Source: Candidatus Moraniibacteriota bacterium
GTDB taxonomy: Bacteria > Patescibacteriota > Minisyncoccia > Moranbacterales > UBA11712
Assembly (NCBI GenBank): GCA_003157295.1
Contig: PMJF01000068.1
Location: 1 to 5,204 of the forward strand
Direction of reading: 5' to 3'
DNA length: 5,204 nt
In this document: positions 1 through 5,204 of the stretch, piece after piece
Layout: every line of letters begins with the position of its first letter
Numbering within the stretch: the first letter of the stretch is position 1
Program-made: the position numbers and the translations under genes
The notes under the pieces: generated by a model
Told to the model about the DNA's origin: nothing
The model's database searches: none
What the model saw: the letters and a program-made list of their open reading frames with translations, nothing else

Positions 1-845
1 TGAAACACAGGAGGCAGCAAAGCATCAGCCGGCACAATCGAAAGATTGATGGCGCTCTTTATTCCCGGATCGAGATAGTTGTCGGATGAAAGGGCGACTT
101 TCAAAAGCGGTCCGAAAATTGAAACCGCCACGATCGCTAAAAATATCATTGAGGCGAATAAAAACGCCCACAGCCGTTTGTTGAGAAGAAGAGTCCGGTC
201 GGAAATCAGTTTATATATAACAAAGAAAACGGCGAATAAAACCGTGAAAGCCAGCAGCTGGTGCTCGGTGATTGCAATAAGCAGCGCAAAAAGGCCTATC
301 AAAACAAAAAACTTGATTTCCAATTTTTCGAAAAAACGAAACAGGAAAAGCACAAAAAAAGGTATCAACTCCTGATGTCTCATCCCCAGATGAATTGCCG
401 TTGATTGGTACACATGGAACGGGGAAAACGCAAAAATAATCCCGGCAAGGAAAGAAGCCGGCCTGTTTTTGGTGAAATAAAATGCCAAAAGATACGCCCC
501 CAACCCGCTCAAAACAAAACTCAACAGGAATAAAAAGTTGTTTGTGGCAAACTTGTTGTGAAAAAACTGATCCAGGATCACATAAGGAAGATAGCTGTTG
601 ATGTCCCGATTGCCGAATATTGTTTTCATTCCTGCGAGCCAACCCTGATCCGCCATGGCTACGGATCTGCTCTCGATCTGGCCCATTACCAAAAATGAGT
701 CTCTTCCTCCTTGGGGAATTTCACTTGAGAATCTCGCTATAAGCGGATATGTAAGCACGACAGAAAGAAAGGCATAGGCAATCACCACAGCCCAAATATG
801 GTGCTTTTTTGAATATTGAAAAATTTTTGAATCGCCTATCTTCAT
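1..845 (-). CDS. Polytopic membrane protein, YfhO/GT-C-like, C-terminus cut by window edge
   Basis: The frame starts at ATG 845-843 and stays open to the left edge, giving 281 residues of a longer protein (relatives usually exceed 500). It is probably a membrane glycosyltransferase or a related glycan-modifying protein. TM1 is at about 17-36; an external loop follows with PQGGRDSF (44-51), whose R48-D49 resembles the acidic site of GT-C first loops. Next come VLSGLGAYLLAFYF (111-124) and FAFSPFHVYQ (138-147), then an amphipathic HQELIPFF segment (157-164), motifs shared by YfhO-like and PTPS-related membrane families. Further hydrophobic stretches lie at ~161-172, 175-193, 198-212 and 225-247. 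There is no Shine-Dalgarno site; the start overlaps the previous gene's stop as ATGA, so translation is probably coupled to the upstream GT-C gene. Membrane nature and start are well supported; the enzymatic role is inferred from motifs and context, since the second half is not visible. Confidence 0.85.
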   Translation of the reverse strand, partial: MKIGDSKIFQYSKKHHIWAVVIAYAFLSVVLTYPLIARFSSEIPQGGRDSFLVMGQIESRSVAMADQGWLAGMKTIFGNRDINSYLPYVILDQFFHNKFATNNFLFLLSFVLSGLGAYLLAFYFTKNRPASFLAGIIFAFSPFHVYQSTAIHLGMRHQELIPFFVLFLFRFFEKLEIKFFVLIGLFALLIAITEHQLLAFTVLFAVFFVIYKLISDRTLLLNKRLWAFLFASMIFLAIVAVSIFGPLLKVALSSDNYLDPGIKSAINLSIVPADALLPPVF

Positions 846-2419
846 ATATTTTGAATAAGAAGCATGGAAAAACTTCCGTAGTCTTTGTATTGAAGGATAT
901 TCATATCCGTACCCGGGAGAATTTTTTTCCGATTTTTCTGTCTCACAACCTGAAAAGATTGATCGGGCAACGGCAAGTTCTTGAGCAATGACAATTTTAT
1001 GTTCGATCTTCCAACCAGATATTTGAGCGGCGTATAGGCTTTGTGAAGAAATTCTTTATCTCCGTCAATATACACCTTCTTCTTATTGTTTGAATTGACA
1101 ACGATAAAATGCGAAAATTCTTCGGCCTCCTTGAGAATCATGACTTTGACATCGCCCCCTCCGGGCTTGCCATAATTCGCAAGAGTTGCAAATGATTTTT
1201 GGACAAAAAACAAATTTGAGCCAATCAAAAACATGCCCGCGATCAACAAAATGAGGCCGGACCTGTTTTCAATTTTTTCCCGCACAAATTTGGCCCAAAG
1301 ACCGAGCAAAACATAAGGAAGAAAAAAGAGCGGAAGATAGAATCTCACCGAAAGCTCGCTGGCTATCTTCACAAAAATGAGATACATGATCCCCGTGAAC
1401 ACAAAGAGGATTCCCAAAAAAGCCCTGCGCTCAGCCTCCGTTTCTTTTAAAAAATATCTGACAGCCAAAACCAATCCTCCAAAAACGAATACCGATCCAA
1501 GGATGAATATCGAGATATCTCCCCGGCTGCTATCGGAACCGAAAGAGCATTTGTCAGAAATTTCGTATCCGGAAACAATTTCGATATTTCCTTGGATCAA
1601 ACAGTTTGTGCTTTGAACCAAATTGCCTGCAGCGGAGCTTTCTGATTTCTGTTTGGTTTTGAGTCCCTGAAAAAAAGCCGCGATATTTTTTCTGCCCGTC
1701 CGATGCGCATCGATCAATTGCGGCATATTTATAACCAGCGAGAAAGCCAGAATCACCAGAAAATATTTCAAAATTTTTCTGTTTTTGATTGACAGATAGC
1801 CGAAAATAACGAAGGTGAATATCGGAAGAGCAACCAGAAGCGTCGTATGAAGCTGGACATCAATGCCGATCGCTATGCCGACGATCACCGACCACAGATA
1901 TTTGCGCCGGCTCTCCCCGGAAATAATCTCGTGGATGGAGTAAAGAAACAAAATCGTCCAAAATGGCATTGAATTTGGATTCCACCCAAAACGCGCATAG
2001 AAAATGGAATACGCCGACACGGCAAATAGCGCGCTCATTGAAAGAGCCCAATACTTGTCGAAATATTTGCAAAGAAAAAAGAAAAGGAGCGGAATACACA
2101 GGATGGAAGAGATCAGGTCCGGATAGGCCATTTTGTCCGGTGAATTGCCGAAAATCTTAGCTGCGGCTATTTCGAAATAATAAAAAGCCGGACCCAGTCT
2201 AAATTGAGTACCGCCGGCTTTGGGACCAAGCATGGGCATTGGCTGAGAACCGTCTACAACACTTGAAACAAGTATTGCATCTCTCCCCTGATCGGCATTG
2301 AAACGCAGCCAATCATGATGATTGTAGCTGCGCAAAAAAGCGCCAACGATCAGTATGACCAAGAGGATCCACCAATATCGGGGAACAGCTTTCATTTTTT
2401 CCAAAAAGCTTTTTTGCAT
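842..2419 (-). CDS. GT-C-type membrane glycosyltransferase (GT39/GT83, PMT/ArnT-like)
   Basis: A 525-residue polytopic membrane protein likely to transfer a sugar from a polyprenyl-phosphate donor to a glycan, lipid or protein outside the membrane. A short basic N-terminus leads into TM1 (about 16-30). The first external loop has ADQGRDA (42-48), whose Asp residues sit where GT-C enzymes place the catalytic acid, and then RLGPAFYY (74-81). About ten further hydrophobic stretches follow, among them ~102-119, 125-140, 151-165, 175-207, 218-235, 301-323, 333-352, 357-377 and 387-406. VQLHTT (188-193) and RFYLPLF (359-365) match recurring motifs of this type. The region after ~407 is hydrophilic and forms a roughly 115-residue C-terminal domain, presumably external. 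The loop at 236-300 has Cys273 and Cys291, a possible disulfide. Start ATG has an AAAGGA site 6 nt upstream. Its TGA stop overlaps the next ATG. Family call is good; substrate unknown. Confidence 0.9.
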   Translation of the reverse strand: MQKSFLEKMKAVPRYWWILLVILIVGAFLRSYNHHDWLRFNADQGRDAILVSSVVDGSQPMPMLGPKAGGTQFRLGPAFYYFEIAAAKIFGNSPDKMAYPDLISSILCIPLLFFFLCKYFDKYWALSMSALFAVSAYSIFYARFGWNPNSMPFWTILFLYSIHEIISGESRRKYLWSVIVGIAIGIDVQLHTTLLVALPIFTFVIFGYLSIKNRKILKYFLVILAFSLVINMPQLIDAHRTGRKNIAAFFQGLKTKQKSESSAAGNLVQSTNCLIQGNIEIVSGYEISDKCSFGSDSSRGDISIFILGSVFVFGGLVLAVRYFLKETEAERRAFLGILFVFTGIMYLIFVKIASELSVRFYLPLFFLPYVLLGLWAKFVREKIENRSGLILLIAGMFLIGSNLFFVQKSFATLANYGKPGGGDVKVMILKEAEEFSHFIVVNSNNKKKVYIDGDKEFLHKAYTPLKYLVGRSNIKLSLLKNLPLPDQSFQVVRQKNRKKILPGTDMNILQYKDYGSFSMLLIQNI

Positions 2420-2438
2420 CAGAAATCCTTTCTTTGAT
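2418..2438 (-). other. Small imperfect hairpin around the GT-C start site
   Basis: As RNA the minus strand can fold AUCA + GAAA against UUUC + UGAU with a GGA loop and a two-base AA bulge. The loop would hold the core of the Shine-Dalgarno sequence, and the outer arm includes the first two bases of the AUG. All pairs but two are A-U, so the fold is weak and may be chance in AT-rich sequence. Confidence 0.2.
2426..2431 (-). promoter_or_regulatory. Shine-Dalgarno site of the GT-C membrane glycosyltransferase gene
   Basis: The minus strand reads AAAGGA, 6 nt before the ATG at 2419-2417. It is the clearest ribosome site in the window and fits this being the only internal junction with a real gap (35 bp), where coupling by overlap is not available. 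The site lies in a short inverted repeat (2418-2438). Confidence 0.7.
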
Positions 2439-2454
2439 AAAAGAACTTATGGAT

Positions 2455-3630
2455 CTATTTCAGTTTCCTTCGCAAATAATTATAATATTCACTATTGTGG
2501 CTGTTTTTCGTCGTGTACTCGCGCAAAGTTTTCTCCCGAGCTTCTTTTCCCATATTCCGGGGCAGACTTTCATTCAGGATCAATTTTTCGATCTTTTCAA
2601 ACCATTCAGCCGAGTTTGACGCAACAAATCCATCCATCCCATCTTCGATGGCCTCCCGAAAGGTTCGGGTCGCCGTTGCCACGGTCGGCACACCGACAAT
2701 TCCCGCTTCGATGAATTTCAGCTCCGATTTCGACTCGCAAAAAGGGTTGCCGCTCTCGAGCGGAGCGATGCTGATGTCAATGCCTGAAATATTTTCCAGA
2801 TGTTTCTCCCAAGAAACAAAGGGATGTCTTATCACGCGACGGCTAAATTTCTCATATATATGGTCAATTTCAAGCGGCCCAAAAAGATGCAACTCTACTT
2901 GCGGATACTTTTCAAGAATATGGATTAACGCATCTTTCACAGTTTCAAAATCCTTGTCGTGACTTGCCGTGCCGGAAAAATAACCGATTTTTACTTTTTC
3001 ACCGCCGGATTCCGTTCTTTTATCATATAAGTTATGCGCAATACCCGCGTCATAATTCGATAACTTGTTCTTCGAAATAAAAACCTGTTTTCCGAATTTT
3101 TTTAGTTTATCCGCCAAAAAAGATGTCGTTGTCACGCAGGTTTTCACATATTCATCCTTCAGGATCTCACTCCCAACACCCGTTTCGTATTGCTTCTTTT
3201 CGAGTGCATTCATATTTTCAAAAAAATCCATCCCCCTTAAGAATTCCAGATCAAAAACCAGATCATCCGTCTCGAAAATAATCTCTTTTTTTTGCTCTTT
3301 TATTTTTCCGATCATCTTCGCAACCGTCTTGGAATATATTGTCTTTTGGAATATAAATATCTTGAAACGATCGGCATAGCGCGGCAAAAGCGGATTATCT
3401 TGCACCGTGACGGAACATTTGAAACCGTGCAAGCTCAATTCTTCCGCCTGTCTTTCCGAGCGATATTTCGCGCTGTCCCCCACCCCGCTCGAGATGAACA
3501 AAATATCACCCGAACCGACTTTCCGAAACAATTTGAAAAAAGCCTCTGCAGAACGTCTTCCGCCTCGTGATATTCCCTCCCTTTTCATTGCGCCAATTCC
3601 TTTTCCTAATTTTACTGTCCAGGATCTCAT
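2455..3630 (-). CDS. GT-B-fold glycosyltransferase, divergent glycosyl transferase group 1 type
   Basis: Predicted cytosolic sugar transferase of 391 residues. The N-terminal domain begins with DILFISSGVGDSAKYR (42-57), the place of the usual acceptor-side opening strand, and holds ETDDLVFD (120-127), a motif typical of a GT group often seen in O-antigen and capsule loci. The C-terminal donor domain opens with VKIGYFSGTASHDKD (213-227), continues through VELHLFG (245-251) and HPFVSWEKH (269-277), and has the donor-binding stretch NPFCESKSELKFIEAG (295-310) followed by VPTVATATRTFREAI (314-328), where E308 is the best candidate for the conserved second Glu. No membrane segments are visible. 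The ATG at 3630 overlaps the CYTH stop as ATGA. A second ATG at 3588 (residue 15) has a much better ribosome site, and the first 14 residues look unlike the family, so the true protein may be 377 residues. Stop is TAG. Donor and acceptor unknown. Confidence 0.9.
   Translation of the reverse strand: MRSWTVKLGKGIGAMKREGISRGGRRSAEAFFKLFRKVGSGDILFISSGVGDSAKYRSERQAEELSLHGFKCSVTVQDNPLLPRYADRFKIFIFQKTIYSKTVAKMIGKIKEQKKEIIFETDDLVFDLEFLRGMDFFENMNALEKKQYETGVGSEILKDEYVKTCVTTTSFLADKLKKFGKQVFISKNKLSNYDAGIAHNLYDKRTESGGEKVKIGYFSGTASHDKDFETVKDALIHILEKYPQVELHLFGPLEIDHIYEKFSRRVIRHPFVSWEKHLENISGIDISIAPLESGNPFCESKSELKFIEAGIVGVPTVATATRTFREAIEDGMDGFVASNSAEWFEKIEKLILNESLPRNMGKEAREKTLREYTTKNSHNSEYYNYLRRKLK
3598..3607 (-). 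promoter_or_regulatory. Shine-Dalgarno-like site supporting an internal start at 3588
   Basis: On the minus strand this reads AGGAAAAGGA; its inner AAAAGGA ends 9 nt before the ATG at 3588-3586. The upstream ATG at 3630 has no comparable purine-rich stretch and relies on the ATGA overlap. The site therefore favours, but does not prove, initiation at residue 15 of the glycosyltransferase reading frame. Confidence 0.45.
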
Positions 3631-4217
3631 TCTGGCTTTATGTTAATAAAAGGATTTTCCATATCGAATGTTATTTTAGGTACATTGTTATTGAAATAAT
3701 CTTCGGAAAAATTATATTTTCTCTCGTAGAGATGGCCAATTGCGCAAAATAAAGCTTTGCCCCAATCGAATCCTAATTTGTCGGAAATATTCCTTACGTC
3801 CGATTCATTTTTCCCTTCGACTTCTACGAATGGTTCCAGAAACGGCCATTCATCGATAGTCACCTCAACTCCGTCCAAAATCCAGCGTTCTCTTCTGGTT
3901 TCCTGATAAGCCTTCTTCCGGCAGCCAATTTTTTCCAGAAATTCCACCGTATCGTCAAAATCGCCGACTGTTATCTCAAGCTCTTTTTGATTCTCAATTT
4001 TGCCGTTATCGACTATTTTCAATGTTTGAGTAACTTTTTTTCCGTTATCACGAACTCTTATCCAAGCATTTGGAGTATCATTCCCTCCAGGAAGTGCAAA
4101 TGTAAATCTTCGGCTCATGAACTCAGGTCGCACCAATTTCGCCCTCGCTTTTTTGAGCCGGGCTCTCATTTCGTCCTTATCCACGTTTTCAAACGTCGCT
4201 TCGTATTCGATTTGCAT
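3627..4217 (-). CDS. CYTH-domain protein (class IV adenylate cyclase / triphosphatase superfamily)
   Basis: CYTH proteins form an eight-stranded tunnel that binds triphosphates or nucleotides; known members are CyaB-type adenylate cyclases, thiamine triphosphatase and inorganic triphosphatases. This 196-residue protein covers the whole domain: N-terminal EYEAT (4-8) in place of the signature ExExK, WIRVRD (52-57) with two tunnel Arg, TLKIV (65-69), KELE (78-81), ETRRERW (106-112), TIDEWPFLEPF (120-130) and VEVEG (131-135). No signal peptide or membrane segment is visible, so it should be cytosolic. The signature Lys is Thr8, while the other acidic and basic positions look intact. The ATG at 4217 lies 2 bp after the previous stop and has no clear Shine-Dalgarno sequence, suggesting translational coupling. 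Its TGA stop overlaps the next gene's ATG. The fold assignment is strong; whether it is a cyclase, a phosphatase or only a binder is open. The location between two glycosyltransferases is unexplained. Confidence 0.9.
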   Translation of the reverse strand: MQIEYEATFENVDKDEMRARLKKARAKLVRPEFMSRRFTFALPGGNDTPNAWIRVRDNGKKVTQTLKIVDNGKIENQKELEITVGDFDDTVEFLEKIGCRKKAYQETRRERWILDGVEVTIDEWPFLEPFVEVEGKNESDVRNISDKLGFDWGKALFCAIGHLYERKYNFSEDYFNNNVPKITFDMENPFINIKPE

Positions 4218-4219
4218 AG

Positions 4220-5204
4220 CTAATTTGTTTTTGTTAAGGGCTCGAATATCTCAAAAAGTTTCCTCACTTCTTTTTCCTCGCTCAAATCTTCCAGATCATA
4301 GTTGATCTTTTCCGAAGTTACGATCTTCTCCAGAACACCGCCTAACTCGCTAAAATTTTGTAAATATGAGCCTTTCTCGCCCAGCCTTGATCGGTTAAAG
4401 TCATTCTCGAAACAGATTATCGGAAGGCTTGCGGCCATCAGATTGACCAGCTTTCCGCTGGCTTCCGTGCTGCCGTTTTTGGGATCAATGGCGGCATCCG
4501 CCAGAGCCAGGTACGCCGGCAAGGAAAAATATTTCACTTTTCCGGCGAAATGGACAGATTCGTTTAAATCATTTCGTTTCACAAATTCCTTATATTTTTC
4601 TTCATCGCTCCCGAATCCACCGATTAACAGCTTCCATCCGTCGATTCGCGATGAAAAATTTTTGAAACCTTCCAAAAGGTCCCCGACCCCTTTATTGTCG
4701 CTCAATCCGCCAATATATACGATCAGTTTTTTATTTTCTTTCCACTCCTTTATCTCTTCGATCTTTCTTTGCTCAACTTCCGTTAATTTCGGAATATTTC
4801 TGAACAGATCCAGATCAACACCGTCATGGATGATGGAAATTCTGTCTTTGTGCTTATATAATTTCTCCATTTGCGGCCTCACGTTTTCGCTGCTCAGAAC
4901 CAGCCAATCGCATCGGTTGATCAGTCTCCTGGAAAGCCAAACGAATATCCGACGAGCCACATAATTTTCCCGGTTATAATTCCTGAACTCCTCATCGAGA
5001 TCTGCTTGCACATCGGTAACTATGGGTATATTTCTGAAAGCCAGCCGTTTCGCCACATAGCCCACACCCAGCCCCTCGTACATATGGGCATGGATGATGT
5101 CCGGCCGGAATTTTCTGATCACTTTTCGGCACAAAAAAATCAGTTTTACATCCAACCAAAACTTTCCCCAGGAAAATCCAGGGGCAGTTCTTTTGTACCA
5201 TCCA
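4220..5204 (-). CDS. GT4-family (GT-B fold) glycosyltransferase, N-terminus cut by window edge
   Basis: Retaining glycosyltransferases of this family move a sugar from a nucleotide-sugar to a lipid-linked or glycan acceptor at the inner face of the membrane. The frame stays open to the right edge, so the start lies outside; 327 residues are visible, against about 360-400 for the family. A TTG at 5155-5153 could pass for a start, but the residues before it (ending GFSWGKFW) read like family sequence. Visible parts: end of the acceptor domain with RPDIIHAHMYEG (residues ~33-44), the linker IIHDGVDLDLF (~124-134), the donor-domain opening VYIGGLSDNKG (~162-172), and the donor site DPKNGSTEASGKLVN (~240-254) followed by MAASLPIICFEN. 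The second Glu of the usual EX7E motif appears replaced by Asn, as in the SGKLxNxMAA variant group. The stop is TAG; the CYTH gene starts 2 bp later. Family call is firm; sugar and acceptor cannot be told. Confidence 0.93.
   Translation of the reverse strand, partial: GWYKRTAPGFSWGKFWLDVKLIFLCRKVIRKFRPDIIHAHMYEGLGVGYVAKRLAFRNIPIVTDVQADLDEEFRNYNRENYVARRIFVWLSRRLINRCDWLVLSSENVRPQMEKLYKHKDRISIIHDGVDLDLFRNIPKLTEVEQRKIEEIKEWKENKKLIVYIGGLSDNKGVGDLLEGFKNFSSRIDGWKLLIGGFGSDEEKYKEFVKRNDLNESVHFAGKVKYFSLPAYLALADAAIDPKNGSTEASGKLVNLMAASLPIICFENDFNRSRLGEKGSYLQNFSELGGVLEKIVTSEKINYDLEDLSEEKEVRKLFEIFEPLTKTN

Noticed and set aside
79..375. A 98-codon plus-strand open frame, Lys/Ser-rich.
   Set aside because: It is antisense to the left-edge membrane protein; the Lys/Arg-rich composition is the expected mirror of Phe/Leu codons on the other strand.
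211..642. A 143-codon minus-strand open frame starting at an internal ATG.
   Set aside because: It is an out-of-frame reading inside the left-edge membrane protein gene, whose own frame gives clean hydrophobic segments and family motifs over the full 845 bases.
2479..2484. TATAAT on the minus strand about 60 bp before the GT-C start, a possible internal promoter.
   Set aside because: The bases encode Tyr-Tyr-Asn near the end of the preceding glycosyltransferase, and no acceptable -35 element lies 16-18 bp upstream. In AT-rich sequence one such hexamer is expected by chance.
2495..2962. A 155-codon open frame on the plus strand, with others at 2355-2714 and 3065-3379.
   Set aside because: All are antisense to the second glycosyltransferase and the start of the GT-C gene. 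They overlap each other and show no family motifs.
3286..3293. A run of eight A on the minus strand, a possible slippage site.
   Set aside because: It falls in frame in a Lys-rich stretch (EQKKE) of a gene that reads through intact to its stop. No alternative frame nearby yields a sensible product, and eight is short for programmed slippage.
4302..4964. A 220-codon open frame on the plus strand.
   Set aside because: It lies wholly antisense to the GT4 gene, whose minus-strand frame carries recognisable family motifs. The plus frame is Ser/Phe/Pro-rich with no domain, no ribosome site and no neighbours in its direction.
5153..5155. TTG as the start codon of the GT4 gene.
   Set aside because: The frame continues without a stop to the window edge, the residues upstream look like family sequence, and starting here would remove most of the acceptor-binding domain.
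1..5204. Search by eye for CRISPR repeats, tRNAs, transposon ends, tandem repeats and rho-independent terminators.
   Set aside because: Nothing convincing was seen. Coding sequence covers all but about 37 bases, leaving no room for such elements outside genes.

Overview
The window is a dense, single-direction gene block on the minus strand of what looks like a bacterial cell-surface glycan locus. Five protein-coding genes fill almost all 5.2 kb, read from right to left, and both edges cut a gene. In transcription order they are: (1) the 3' part of a GT4-type cytosolic glycosyltransferase (4220-5204, N-terminus outside the window); (2) a small CYTH-domain protein of the class IV adenylate cyclase / triphosphatase superfamily (3627-4217); (3) a second, divergent GT-B-fold glycosyltransferase (2455-3630); (4) a polytopic GT-C-type membrane glycosyltransferase (842-2419); (5) the N-terminal 281 residues of another polytopic membrane protein that resembles GT-C/YfhO-like enzymes (1-845, C-terminus outside the window).

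The genes are packed as one transcription unit. Gene 2 starts 2 bp after gene 1 stops, genes 2/3 and 4/5 share ATGA stop-start overlaps, and only a 35-bp gap separates genes 3 and 4. That gap carries a good Shine-Dalgarno (SD) sequence. I see no convincing promoter or terminator, no tRNA or rRNA, no CRISPR array and no mobile element. The plus strand has no credible gene.

The likely joint role is building and transferring a surface polysaccharide or glycan. The two soluble GT-B enzymes would add sugars from nucleotide donors on the cytoplasmic side. The two membrane proteins would act on or outside the membrane with lipid-phosphate-linked sugars. The CYTH protein is the odd member: it binds or cleaves phosphorylated nucleotides or triphosphates in known relatives and has no obvious step in glycan assembly.

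The organism is probably a bacterium of the Candidate Phyla Radiation (Patescibacteria, perhaps a Parcubacteria-type lineage). This is inference from the short gene spacing, moderate AT-richness, the EYEAT form of CYTH protein, and membrane GT families that I associate with that group. TGA is used as a stop in two genes and Trp is encoded by TGG, so the code looks standard and not the UGA=Gly code of Gracilibacteria/SR1.
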